Of a stretch of DNA of 64,000 nucleotides, positions 1-8,630 are shown piece by piece. Numbering within the stretch: position 1 is the first letter of the stretch; each line of letters opens with the position of its first letter. The stretch covers positions 40,180 to 104,179 of the forward strand of contig CAWJAM010000010.1 in assembly GCA_963840835.1 (NCBI GenBank), read 5' to 3'. Source of the DNA: Rubrobacter_D sp963840835. Lineage in GTDB: Bacteria > Actinomycetota > Rubrobacteria > Rubrobacterales > Rubrobacteraceae. Position numbers and translations under genes: made by a program. The notes beneath the pieces were generated by a model. The model was not told the DNA's origin. It was given only the letters and a program-made list of their open reading frames with translations, and did no database searches.

Positions 1-202
1 AGAGGAAGTCCGCCCCCGCCCCGCCGTACTCCCCGGTCACGCACAGGCCCATGAACCCGGCCTCTGCCAGCTTCTCGAATGTCTCGAAAGGCACTCTATC
101 TTCCATGTCTAGTTCCGCTGCGTTGGGCGCCACCTCGCGGTCGGCAAACTCCGCCGCGCGGTCTTTGATCTCCTGCTGTTCCGGGCTTGTGCTGAAGTTC
201 AC
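1..202 (-). CDS. Acyl-CoA dehydrogenase, N-terminal fragment (runs off the left edge)
   Basis: The minus strand from a GTG at 202 encodes a protein beginning MNFSTSPEQQEIKDRAAEFA and continuing through a segment ending G-L-C-V-T-G-E-Y-G-G-A-G-A-D. This is the N-terminal alpha-helical domain of the acyl-CoA dehydrogenase family, which is FAD-dependent and carries out alpha,beta-dehydrogenation of acyl-CoA in beta-oxidation. About 67 codons are visible; the catalytic and FAD-binding parts lie outside the window. A GAGG four to five bases upstream supports the GTG; the upstream ATG frame closes at once. It is transcribed divergently from the lipoprotein gene to its right, with a palindrome in the shared promoter region. 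The family call is firm; substrate cannot be judged. Confidence 0.85.
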   Translation of the reverse strand, partial: MNFSTSPEQQEIKDRAAEFADREVAPNAAELDMEDRVPFETFEKLAEAGFMGLCVTGEYGGAGADFL

Positions 203-234
203 GGGACCTCCATGGCCTGAAGCTTGCCGGTTGG

Positions 235-251
235 GTTACATGTAACGTAAC
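235..251. promoter_or_regulatory. Operator-like palindrome GTTACATGTAAC overlapping GTAACGTAAC
   Basis: A perfect 12-nt palindrome (235-246) overlaps a 10-mer GTAACGTAAC (242-251). It lies 33-49 nt upstream of the acyl-CoA dehydrogenase start, in a divergent intergenic region. The inverted 10-mer recurs just upstream of the glutamate dehydrogenase gene at 1060-1069. The position suits a repressor operator (TetR-type regulators of fatty-acid genes bind such palindromes), but no regulator gene is in view. Confidence 0.4.
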
Positions 252-312
252 GAACTCTACCCTACTGCAGCCCGTCGTAGAATACGAAGGTGAGCGCAAA
301 GGATGATTTCGA

Positions 313-1002
313 CTGATCAGGCGACGCCGAATCCTGATCGCGGCGGCGCTGTGCGTGGGTGCTATCTTCGCCGTCTCCTGTGAGCGCGTCGACGGCCCTG
401 GCAAAGAGAGCCTGAATCCGGCGTGCCCACCAGGCCTCGGGAGGGGCATCTTCGATACGGGCCTCTTCGGGGAAGACGAGCCGCAAGGCCCTCGCCCCGT
501 GAGAAAGCTTCTGGAAAACCCAGACTTCGGGGCTTCTGGCGAGGCGGCTGGCGACTTGCGGGCCGGGATAGTGGACCCGAGACTCGTCGAGGTTCTGCGG
601 GCCGTAACGAGGCAGCACCGTATCTGCGTCGACGTCTTCAAGGCGGGCCACTACTTTCTCCCTGGCGTCGAGGACGGTCCGCGCATACCTGAGGGTTATG
701 GGGAGGCCGGCGGGCTGCCCAACACCCACTACCATGGCAGGGCGGCCGACATCCGGTACGTTGACGGGAAACCCGTTGAGGGCAACGGCGATGACCCCGA
801 CGTGTTGGGGGTTGGCCGGGTGCTCTCAGACCTCTCCCCACGACGGAGGCCGGACCAGATCATAGGCCCCGAGTCCTGGACACGGAGGTTGGACCGTTCG
901 TACGAGGAGGGTTGGGTCCTCGCCCAGGACCAACTCGACCTCCACGACGACCACATCCACCTCGGCTACAACAAAGCCCGTGGAACCAGCAACATTCGGT
1001 GA
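313..1002 (+). CDS. Lipoprotein with M15-like (DD-peptidase fold) domain
   Basis: The reading frame encodes a classic lipoprotein leader: an arginine cluster, a hydrophobic stretch and a lipobox A-V-S-C, with the lipidated Cys near residue 23. The mature part contains T-H-Y-H-G-R-A-A-D-I and, near the C-terminus, H-D-D-H-I-H-L-G-Y. This H...D...HxH pattern resembles the zinc site of the peptidase M15/hedgehog fold. A surface-anchored peptidoglycan-related or M15-like hydrolase is therefore likely, but the activity is unproven. The start is uncertain. The frame has a TGA at 304, and the first ATG/GTG that follows lies inside the leader. A CTG at 313 sits nine bases after AAAGGA and would give the complete signal peptide, so I used it. 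An ATG at 303 is in another frame. Confidence 0.65.
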   Translation: MIRRRRILIAAALCVGAIFAVSCERVDGPGKESLNPACPPGLGRGIFDTGLFGEDEPQGPRPVRKLLENPDFGASGEAAGDLRAGIVDPRLVEVLRAVTRQHRICVDVFKAGHYFLPGVEDGPRIPEGYGEAGGLPNTHYHGRAADIRYVDGKPVEGNGDDPDVLGVGRVLSDLSPRRRPDQIIGPESWTRRLDRSYEEGWVLAQDQLDLHDDHIHLGYNKARGTSNIR

Positions 1003-1059
1003 ACGTGGGTGGCGGAGAAGTGCGTCGTTCACCCACGCCCGAAACATGGGCACAATGGA

Positions 1060-1069
1060 GTTACGTTAC
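1060..1069. promoter_or_regulatory. Second copy of the GTTACGTTAC motif upstream of gdh
   Basis: The reverse complement of the 10-mer in the acyl-CoA dehydrogenase promoter occurs about 43 nt upstream of the glutamate dehydrogenase start. It may be a shared operator; the evidence is only sequence identity and position. Confidence 0.3.
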
Positions 1070-1111
1070 ACTGAGGTGTATCACGGGAAAGCGCGACGGA
1101 GGAGTATGCCG

Positions 1112-4100
1112 ATGCTGGTAAAGGACGAGCTTCTGGACAAGGTCGTGGCCCGGATCAAGGACCAGATGACGGAGGATCAGGCACCTGAGGTCGAGGAGTT
1201 CGCGCGCCAGTACTACGGTTGGGTGGACGCAGACGACCTCGAAGAGCGGTCCCCGATAGACGCCTACGGGGCAGCCGTCTCCCACTGGGGCTTCGCCGGA
1301 AAGCGCGAGCCCGGGGAGTGGAAGGTCAGGATCTACAATCCCCACTTCGAGGAGCACGGCTGGCAGTCGACCCACACCGTCATAGAGATGGTCAACGACG
1401 ACATGCCCTTCCTGGTCGACTCGACGAGGATGGAGATAAACCACCAGGGCTACGCCATACACATGATCCTCCACCCCGTCATGAAGGTGCGTCGCGACGC
1501 GGAGGGCCACCTCACAGAGATCCTCCCCCCCGACTCGGAGGAGGAAGATGCCATCTCCGAGTCGATGATCCACGTGGAGGTAGACCGCCAGACGGAGCCC
1601 CCGGTGCTGGAGGACCTGAAACGGTGCATCGAGAAGACCCTCGCCGACGTGAAGGCGTCCGTCGAGGATTGGCTCCCGATGCGCGAGAAGGTCGGGGAGA
1701 TAGTCTCCGGGCTCGAAGAGAACCCGCCTGATCTGGATCCCGAGGACCTGGCCGAGGCCCACGCTTTCCTTCAGTGGGTCGAAGCCGACAACTTCACGTT
1801 CCTGGGCTACCGCGAGTACGACCTGACCACGCCAGACGGCGACGAGGCGCTCCTCGCCGTCGAGGGGTCTGGCCTTGGCATCTTGAGGCAGACGGAGTCG
1901 GGGGCGGTCTCCCGCAGCTTCGCCGGGCTCCCACCCGAGGTGAGGAGGCTCGCCCGGACGTCAAAGCTCCTCAACCTGACCAAGGCGAACTCGAGGGCCA
2001 CTGTCCACAGGCCCTCCTACCTTGACTACATCGGCATCAAGAAGTTCGGCGAGTCGGGCGAGGTCACGGGGGAGCGGCGGTTCCTGGGGCTCTACACCTT
2101 CTCTGCGTACAGCGCGAGAGTCTTCGACATCCCGCTCGTCAGGCGCAAGGTGCGCCACGTGCTAGAGAGGGCCGGTTTCCCCGAGGGGAGCCACAACGAG
2201 AAGGACCTCGTCGAGATCCTGGAGACTTATCCGCGCGACGAGCTGTTCCAGATCTCCAAGGAGGAGCTCTTCGAGATAGCGATGGGCATACTCCACCTGC
2301 AGGAGCGCCAGCGCGTCAGGCTCTTCGTCAGGCGCGACACCTACGGGCGCTTCTTCTCCTGCCTCGTCTTCGTGCCCCGCGACCGCTACAACACCGAGAT
2401 CCGGAAGCGGATGCAGGAGATACTCTTGAGGGCCTTCGACGGCGCCAACGTGGAGTACAACGTCAGGCTCTCTGAGTCGGTGCTCGCGCGCGTCCACTTC
2501 ATCATCTATACGAAGCCGGGGGAGACCCCGGAGTACGACGAGGGGGAGATCGAGCGCCGCATCGTCGAGACGACCCGCTCCTGGGCCGACATCCTCTACG
2601 ACGCCCTCGTGGAACAGTGCGGCGAGGAGCAGGGCACGGAGCTCTTCCGCAAATACCGCGACGCCTTCTCTCCCGGCTACCGCGCAGGTTTCCTGCCCCG
2701 CACGGCCGTCTCGGACATACTACGCATGGAGACCCTGGACTCCGATGACGACCTCGGCATGAGCCTCTACCACCCTATAGAAGAGCCAGAAGACTTCCTG
2801 GGTTTCAAGCTGTTCAGGCTCGGCGAGCAGGTCTCGCTCTCGGGAATTTTGCCCCTGCTGGAAGACATGGGCGTCGAGGTCGTCGACGAGCGCCCGCACG
2901 AGATAAAGCCCTGGGGGTCCCCCCCGGTCTGGATCTACGATTTCGGCCTCGTCCACGAGGCGGGTGGCGAGCTGCAAACGGGAGAGGTCAAGGAGATCTT
3001 CCAGAACGCCTTCGCCCGCGCCTGGCGCGGGGCAGTCGAGAACGACGGCTTCAACCGCCTCGTCCTACGCGCCCGCCTGACGTGGCGTGAGATCTCGGTC
3101 CTCAGGGCCTACTGCAAGTACCTGCGCCAGACGGGCTCGACGTTCTCCCAGGACTACATGGAGGACGCCCTCGTCACCAATCCCCACATAGCAAAGCTGA
3201 TCGTCGACCTCTTCAAGGCCCGCCTCGACCCATCTCGCCAGAACAGGGACGATACCGAGAAGCTAACAGGGGAGATCGAAGAAGCCCTCGAAGCGGTCGT
3301 GAGCCTGGACGAGGACCGCATCCTGCGCTCCTTCCTCGACATCACGCTGGCGACGCTCAGGACGAACTACTACCAGAGCACGCTGGAGGGCGACGCGAAG
3401 CCGTACCTCTCCTTCAAGCTCGACCCGCAGAGCATTCCCGGCCTCCCGCTGCCGCGGCCCCGGTTCGAGATCTTCGTCTACTCCCCGCGCACCGAGGGCG
3501 TGCATCTGCGAGGCGGGGAGGTTGCCCGCGGCGGCATCCGCTGGTCGGACAGGCGCGAGGACTTCAGGACCGAGATCCTCGGCCTCATGAAGGCCCAGAC
3601 CGTGAAGAACGCCGTGATAGTCCCCGTCGGGGCGAAGGGCGGTTTCGTCGTAAAACGGCCTCCTTCGGGGGGAGGTCGCGAGGCCATGCAGGACGAGGTC
3701 GTCGCGTGTTACAAGACCCTGATCCGGGGCATGCTCGATATCACAGACAACATCGTGGGCGACGAGATAGTCCCGCCGCCAGACGTGGTGCGCTACGACG
3801 ATGACGACCCCTACCTCGTCGTCGCTGCGGACAAGGGAACCGCGACCTTCTCGGACATCGCCAACGGCCTCTCCGCCGAGTACGGCTTCTGGCTCGGGGA
3901 CGCCTTCGCCTCGGGTGGCTCCGTCGGCTACGACCACAAGGAGATGGGGATAACGGCCCGCGGCGCCTGGGAGTCGGTTAGCCGCCACTTTCGGGAGCTG
4001 GGCCATGACACGCAGAGTGAGGACTTCACCGTGGTCGGAATCGGGGACATGTCCGGCGACGTCTTCGGGAACGGCATGCTCCTCAGCCGCCACATCAAGC

Positions 4101-5959
4101 TCGTCGGCGCCTTCAACCACATGCACATCTTCCTGGATCCCGACCCCGACCCCGAGAGTAGCTTCGAGGAGCGCCGGCGCCTCTTCGGCCTGCCGCGTTC
4201 CTCGTGGACCGACTACGACGAGGACCTCATCTCCGAGGGCGGCGGCATCTTTGCGCGCACGGCCAAGTCGATCCCCCTCTCTGAGCAGGTGCGGGAGATG
4301 CTCGACGTCGAGGAAGAGTCCCTGACCCCGACCGAGCTTGTCAGTGCCATGCTCAAGGCAAGGGTCGACCTGCTCTGGAACGGCGGCATCGGCACCTACG
4401 TCAAGGCGAGCACCGAGACCAACGCCGAGGTCGGCGACAGGACGAACGACGCCCTACGGGTAGACGGCGACGAGCTGAGGTGCAGGGTCGTCGGGGAGGG
4501 CGGGAACCTGGGGTTCACGCAGATGGGGCGCATAGAGTACGCGCTCTCGGGCGGCAGGATCTACATGGATGCGGTGGATAACTCCGCCGGGGTCGACTGC
4601 TCCGACCACGAGGTCAACATCAAGATCCTGCTAGACGCCATCGTCGAGGCGGGCGACATGACCGAGAAGCAGCGCAACGAGCTGCTCGCCAGCATGACCG
4701 ACGAGGTCGGGGACCTCGTGCTGCGCGACAACTACCAGCAGACCCAGGCCATAAGCCAGGCCCTTGCCCTCGCCCACCCCATGGTCGACGTCCACGCCCG
4801 CTACATGCATTCGCTCGAGCATGCGGGCAGGCTCGACCGCAATCTGGAGTTCTTGCCTGGCGACGAGGAGCTCGGCGAGCGACGCTCCGAGAACAGGGGG
4901 CTCACCGCCCCCGAACTCGCCATACTGTTGTCGTACGGCAAGATCACGGCCTACCAGGACATACTAAGGTCAGACGCCCCGGAGGACCCATATCTCGCGC
5001 GCGAGCTGGAGAGGTACTTCCCGACGCCCTTGAGGGACCGCTTTCGGGAGCAGATCCACGAGCACAGGCTGCACCGCCAGATCACGGCCACCCACGTCAC
5101 GAACAGCCTGGTCAACCGCAATGGCCCCTCCTTCGTCTTCAGACTCGGCGAGGAGACTGGGGCTGAGGCTCCTGACATCGCCCGCGCGTACACGGCGGCG
5201 CGTGAGATCTTCTCCCTGCGCAACCTGTGGGACGGTATCGAAGCCCTCGACAACAAGGTCGAGGCACGAATGCAGTCCAGGATAATGCTCGACGCCCGCA
5301 AGCTCGTCGAGCGCGCTACCCGCTGGCTGCTCCGCTACCGTCGCATGCCGCTGGATATACAGGCGACGATCGACCACTTCTCCGGCGGAGCGGTGGAGCT
5401 CTCCGAACGCATCCCCGCCATCCTGCTCGATGGCGACCGCGAGGCCGTCGCCAACACGGTCCAGCGCCTCATCGACGCGGGCGTGCCGCGGGATCTGGCG
5501 GAGCGCGCCGCGAGCCTCGGCCCGATGTTCTCGGCCCTGGACATCACCGACGTGGCGAACCACACGGGGGAGTCCCTCGATACGACGGCGGCGGTCTACT
5601 TCACCCTGGGCGACCGGCTGAAGCTGCACTGGCTGCGGCGCCACATCGAGGCCCTGCCCCGCGACAACCGCTGGCGCACCCTTGCCCGCTCGGCGCTGCG
5701 CGACGACATCTTCAACCAGCAGGCCTCCCTCACCGCGGAGGTACTCCGCAACACCCCGGACGACCAACCGGTCCACGAACGTATAGAAGCCTGGGTCGAA
5801 GCCAACCAGGGGCCCGCGCATCGCACCCTGCAGGTCCTCGCCGACATCAACTCGAGCGGCACCTTCGACCTCTCCACCCTATCGGTCGCCCTGCGGGAGA
5901 TACGGAACCTCATAACGACACCAGAAGCCCAACAAGAGGAGGTGGAAGCCGCCCGATAG
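1112..5959 (+). CDS. gdhB: NAD-specific glutamate dehydrogenase, large (180 kDa) type
   Basis: The product is about 1,615 residues, the usual size of the large NAD-GDH family (L-GDH180), which oxidatively deaminates glutamate to 2-oxoglutarate and ammonia in the cytosol. The first ~600 residues form the regulatory ACT-like/helical region. The catalytic core shows V-A-R-G-G-I-R-W-S-D near residue 805, then a lysine-bearing E-I-L-G-L-M-K-A-Q, then the G-A-K-G-G-F-V-V-K segment near 845. The NAD-binding part includes V-V-G-I-G-D-M-S-G-D-V-F-G-N-G-M near 975. The frame is open upstream to 980. ATGs occur at 1106 and 1112; GGAGG at 1098-1102 is well spaced only for 1112. It is monocistronic, ends in a bidirectional hairpin, and is in the pathway feeding 2-oxoglutarate to the SucAB enzyme also encoded in this window. 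Confidence 0.95.
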   Translation: MLVKDELLDKVVARIKDQMTEDQAPEVEEFARQYYGWVDADDLEERSPIDAYGAAVSHWGFAGKREPGEWKVRIYNPHFEEHGWQSTHTVIEMVNDDMPFLVDSTRMEINHQGYAIHMILHPVMKVRRDAEGHLTEILPPDSEEEDAISESMIHVEVDRQTEPPVLEDLKRCIEKTLADVKASVEDWLPMREKVGEIVSGLEENPPDLDPEDLAEAHAFLQWVEADNFTFLGYREYDLTTPDGDEALLAVEGSGLGILRQTESGAVSRSFAGLPPEVRRLARTSKLLNLTKANSRATVHRPSYLDYIGIKKFGESGEVTGERRFLGLYTFSAYSARVFDIPLVRRKVRHVLERAGFPEGSHNEKDLVEILETYPRDELFQISKEELFEIAMGILHLQERQRVRLFVRRDTYGRFFSCLVFVPRDRYNTEIRKRMQEILLRAFDGANVEYNVRLSESVLARVHFIIYTKPGETPEYDEGEIERRIVETTRSWADILYDALVEQCGEEQGTELFRKYRDAFSPGYRAGFLPRTAVSDILRMETLDSDDDLGMSLYHPIEEPEDFLGFKLFRLGEQVSLSGILPLLEDMGVEVVDERPHEIKPWGSPPVWIYDFGLVHEAGGELQTGEVKEIFQNAFARAWRGAVENDGFNRLVLRARLTWREISVLRAYCKYLRQTGSTFSQDYMEDALVTNPHIAKLIVDLFKARLDPSRQNRDDTEKLTGEIEEALEAVVSLDEDRILRSFLDITLATLRTNYYQSTLEGDAKPYLSFKLDPQSIPGLPLPRPRFEIFVYSPRTEGVHLRGGEVARGGIRWSDRREDFRTEILGLMKAQTVKNAVIVPVGAKGGFVVKRPPSGGGREAMQDEVVACYKTLIRGMLDITDNIVGDEIVPPPDVVRYDDDDPYLVVAADKGTATFSDIANGLSAEYGFWLGDAFASGGSVGYDHKEMGITARGAWESVSRHFRELGHDTQSEDFTVVGIGDMSGDVFGNGMLLSRHIKLVGAFNHMHIFLDPDPDPESSFEERRRLFGLPRSSWTDYDEDLISEGGGIFARTAKSIPLSEQVREMLDVEEESLTPTELVSAMLKARVDLLWNGGIGTYVKASTETNAEVGDRTNDALRVDGDELRCRVVGEGGNLGFTQMGRIEYALSGGRIYMDAVDNSAGVDCSDHEVNIKILLDAIVEAGDMTEKQRNELLASMTDEVGDLVLRDNYQQTQAISQALALAHPMVDVHARYMHSLEHAGRLDRNLEFLPGDEELGERRSENRGLTAPELAILLSYGKITAYQDILRSDAPEDPYLARELERYFPTPLRDRFREQIHEHRLHRQITATHVTNSLVNRNGPSFVFRLGEETGAEAPDIARAYTAAREIFSLRNLWDGIEALDNKVEARMQSRIMLDARKLVERATRWLLRYRRMPLDIQATIDHFSGGAVELSERIPAILLDGDREAVANTVQRLIDAGVPRDLAERAASLGPMFSALDITDVANHTGESLDTTAAVYFTLGDRLKLHWLRRHIEALPRDNRWRTLARSALRDDIFNQQASLTAEVLRNTPDDQPVHERIEAWVEANQGPAHRTLQVLADINSSGTFDLSTLSVALREIRNLITTPEAQQEEVEAAR

Positions 5960-5967
5960 GAGCTAGT

Positions 5968-6065
5968 CAGCCAGTCAGCATTTCAGCACTTGTTCTTGCT
6001 GAAATGCTGACTGGCTGACTGGCTGAAGTGCGCGATTTGCAGAGGTCAAAACCTCTGCAAATCGC
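5968..6065. terminator. Composite bidirectional terminator: two long inverted repeats
   Basis: Two perfect hairpins lie between the convergent gdh and MFS genes. The first has 21-nt arms at 5968-5988 and 5997-6017, built from GTCAGCATTTCAGC and its complement. The second has 15-nt arms at 6032-6046 and 6051-6065 (GCGATTTGCAGAGGT and complement) followed by TTT. The second hairpin is nearly the same as one at 28892-28925, so these are members of a dispersed repeat family as well as probable terminators. Confidence 0.7.
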
Positions 6066-6066
6066 T

Positions 6067-7347
6067 TTAGACGCTCCCCCGCCGATTCTTACGAAACCAA
6101 GTCAGGATTCTGTGCCGAGGCCGATAGTTTCGCAGCTCACCGAAGACGGCGATGGCGGAGATCTCAGCGACGATCGCGATTGCAATGCGTACCCCGAACA
6201 AGGCGAACACTCCGCCAGTCTGCCAGAGTATGCCGGCCAAAGCAGGGCCGGCTATCTCACCGATCTCCTGCATGGCGTCGAGGGTTCCGAGGCGCCGTCC
6301 CTTGCGCGGCGGGTCCTTGGCCGCGATGCTGGCTATAGCCGAGGCCCATGCGGGCCGGAAGGCCGCCTTGCCTATGTCATCCACGGAGCGGGCAGCAGCC
6401 ATGCCGACAAACGTGGGGCTCGCCACGTACATCAGAGACGATCCAATATTGGCGGCCGAGCGCGAGGCAATCCCGACCAGACGCCCGTAGCGGTCGGTGA
6501 TCCAACCAAAGAACGGACCGGCCACGAGGAAGACCACCGCCGAGAGGCTGTAGATGAGGCCCGCCTGCGCTGTGCTCAAGCCCGCGTACTTTGTAGCCAA
6601 GATAGGGAAGAGACCGTGTACCATGTAGGCGCTGGCCGCGATCAGCATTCCGACCGAGGCGGGGCCGCTGAGTTCTCGGAGCAGCCGGAAGTACTCCTTC
6701 ATCCGGCTGCGGAAAAGCTGCGTCTCCGGCTCGGGGGGGAGCGTGGGCTCATCAGTGACCGTTTCCTCATCGCGCACCTCACGCAGGCCGAACCACACCG
6801 CGCCCGTTGGCAGTACGGACATGGCGAGGACGAGGACGAACAGCAATTGGAAGCCGCCTCCGGAGGCGGAGATGACCAGGCCGGCCACGCCGGCCCCGGC
6901 CACGCCGCCGACGTGCTTGGCGCTGGCGTACCAGCTGTAGATGGTCCCCACGCGGTTGTCGGCATCGCGGGCGATGGCCCCGAGCGAGGCTACGTCCCTG
7001 CCGGCGGCGCTGGCCGCCTGGAAGAACCGCACGAGCGTCAGGGTTAGCAAGGTGTCGGCGAAGAAGAGTGTCGCCGCCGCGAGTACCCGCGCAAAGGTCC
7101 CGGCGAGGTATACGGCGCGCACCCCAACGCGGTCTGAGGCCCAGCCGGCCACCGGCTTGAGCCCTAACGCGATGACCGTCCTTATGCTGATGAGTATCCC
7201 GATCTCGCTCAGCGATAGGCCCAGGTGGAGCGCGTACAGCGGTAGCGCGAAGCTGACCATCCCGAAGGTCAGCCGCCCGAGGAAGCCTTCGGCGATGACC
7301 GTCGCCATCGCCGCGCGCGGATTTCTGGCGCGCAACATCACGCCCAT
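6067..7347 (-). CDS. MFS transporter
   Basis: The 426-residue protein has about twelve hydrophobic segments with the central hydrophilic loop expected of the major facilitator superfamily. An MFS A-like motif, G-W-A-S-D-R-V-G-V-R, follows the second helix, and a repeat of it (G-W-I-T-D-R-Y-G-R-L) occurs after the eighth. It is the last gene of the ATP-grasp operon; its ATG overlaps the end of the mannitol-dehydrogenase-like gene by ten bases. By position it could export or import the product or substrate of that operon, which is inference. The transport substrate cannot be read from the sequence. Confidence 0.85.
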   Translation of the reverse strand: MGVMLRARNPRAAMATVIAEGFLGRLTFGMVSFALPLYALHLGLSLSEIGILISIRTVIALGLKPVAGWASDRVGVRAVYLAGTFARVLAAATLFFADTLLTLTLVRFFQAASAAGRDVASLGAIARDADNRVGTIYSWYASAKHVGGVAGAGVAGLVISASGGGFQLLFVLVLAMSVLPTGAVWFGLREVRDEETVTDEPTLPPEPETQLFRSRMKEYFRLLRELSGPASVGMLIAASAYMVHGLFPILATKYAGLSTAQAGLIYSLSAVVFLVAGPFFGWITDRYGRLVGIASRSAANIGSSLMYVASPTFVGMAAARSVDDIGKAAFRPAWASAIASIAAKDPPRKGRRLGTLDAMQEIGEIAGPALAGILWQTGGVFALFGVRIAIAIVAEISAIAVFGELRNYRPRHRILTWFRKNRRGSV

Positions 7348-8630
7348 CCCAGCATTGTGGTTGGTAGGCCGCGATCTTCGAGAGCTCGTAGGCGACGACC
7401 GCCAGCACGCCTCCTCTGAGTGCGACGCCCGGCGAGATCGTCAGCCGACAGCTCCGTCGTGACGCTCCGACACTCGTAACTGTCGCCGACAAGCTGGACT
7501 AACTCGTCTTGCGGGTCGAGGCTACCCAACCTCGCAAGCACCTCCTCGGGGCCCAGGAGCTCGATCTCGCGCTGAAGGTCAGTTGCCTGAGGGTCGCTCG
7601 GCTCAGCGTAGCTCAACGCCGCAGCCATCGCGTCCACCAGCGCAAGCGGGCGGAATCCCGCAGCCAGGCAGGCGATGCCAGGCCCTGTCAAGCGGTCGTC
7701 CGCAGCCAGCTTGCGACGAGGCTCCCGCGCCACACGCACTATCGGGTCTTCGAGCCTGGGGTCCGCGTAAGAATCAAGGATCCAGTTCAACGAGCGAGGA
7801 CGCATCGGCACTGAACCCGGTCGTCTGCTCAGGTAAGCCTCGACGGCCCGCTGTGCCTCGGTCACGACTCCCGCGACCGCCGCACGCACCGTCGGGCGTT
7901 CCATCGCTTCGCGAACCGTTCGGCAACCACGCTGCCACCCCAGGTATGCGGCAGCCGCGTGCCCCGCGTTGAAGATCCACAGTTTCTCGATCATGCGGTC
8001 ATCAAACGACCGAACCAGATCGATCCCGGGGACGGAGTCGTCGAGCGGGGGTGCGCTGGGGATCAAGGCGAGCGCGTCCGCGTAGCACTCGTCTGCACCT
8101 TCCGCGTCGAACCGGACGCCCTGGCTCGTGATTCTGCGGCGCGAGATCGTCCGCCAGACGGCCGCGCCCCCGATACCCACCGTTCGGCAGATCGTCCGGG
8201 CCAGAAAGGGATCCTCCTCTATCAGGCTAGCAGCCAGAAGCTCGGGCGCGCGACGATGGTTCTCGAAGGTGATCACGTTGACGGGGGCTTCGGAGGCGGC
8301 CAGCCGTGCGCGCAACAACGGGGCCAGCGTCCGACCCACTTGAGGGAGCGCCGAAGCTCCAACCGCCGTGGCGAGAAGATCGGCGCGGGCCGCCAGGTGC
8401 GACAGGACCGGGTCCCAGAGCGAGACCGCGGAGATTTCTCCTACCCAACGATCCTCGGGCAGGTCTGCTCCCGTCCGAATCCAGAGCCCGCCACCCTCAT
8501 TGATCGCCCTCACGACCTTCCTGTTGCGGGATACCAGGATGATCTCCCATCCCGCATCGTGCAACAACGGCGCGACGAAGCCACCTGCTACGCGCCCCGC
8601 TCCGATCAGCAGGCAACGCGGCGCACTCAC
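7338..8630 (-). CDS. Mannitol-1-phosphate 5-dehydrogenase-like polyol-phosphate dehydrogenase
   Basis: The 430-residue protein starts with a Rossmann dinucleotide motif (L-L-I-G-A-G-R-V-A-G-G) and carries the polyol-specific long-chain dehydrogenase signature E-K-L-W-I-F-N-A-G-H-A in mid-protein, with the catalytic Lys and the following Asn and His in place. This family (MtlD/mannitol 2-dehydrogenase) interconverts polyols or polyol phosphates and ketoses using NAD(H). The GTG at 8628-8630 overlaps the stop of the upstream ATP-grasp gene as GTGA, a sign of translational coupling, and the frame further upstream is only the shadow of that gene. MtlD normally sits in PTS operons. Here it is among three ATP-grasp genes and an MFS gene, so a substrate other than mannitol-1-phosphate is possible. 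Confidence 0.75.
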   Translation of the reverse strand: MSAPRCLLIGAGRVAGGFVAPLLHDAGWEIILVSRNRKVVRAINEGGGLWIRTGADLPEDRWVGEISAVSLWDPVLSHLAARADLLATAVGASALPQVGRTLAPLLRARLAASEAPVNVITFENHRRAPELLAASLIEEDPFLARTICRTVGIGGAAVWRTISRRRITSQGVRFDAEGADECYADALALIPSAPPLDDSVPGIDLVRSFDDRMIEKLWIFNAGHAAAAYLGWQRGCRTVREAMERPTVRAAVAGVVTEAQRAVEAYLSRRPGSVPMRPRSLNWILDSYADPRLEDPIVRVAREPRRKLAADDRLTGPGIACLAAGFRPLALVDAMAAALSYAEPSDPQATDLQREIELLGPEEVLARLGSLDPQDELVQLVGDSYECRSVTTELSADDLAGRRTQRRRAGGRRLRALEDRGLPTTMLGWA

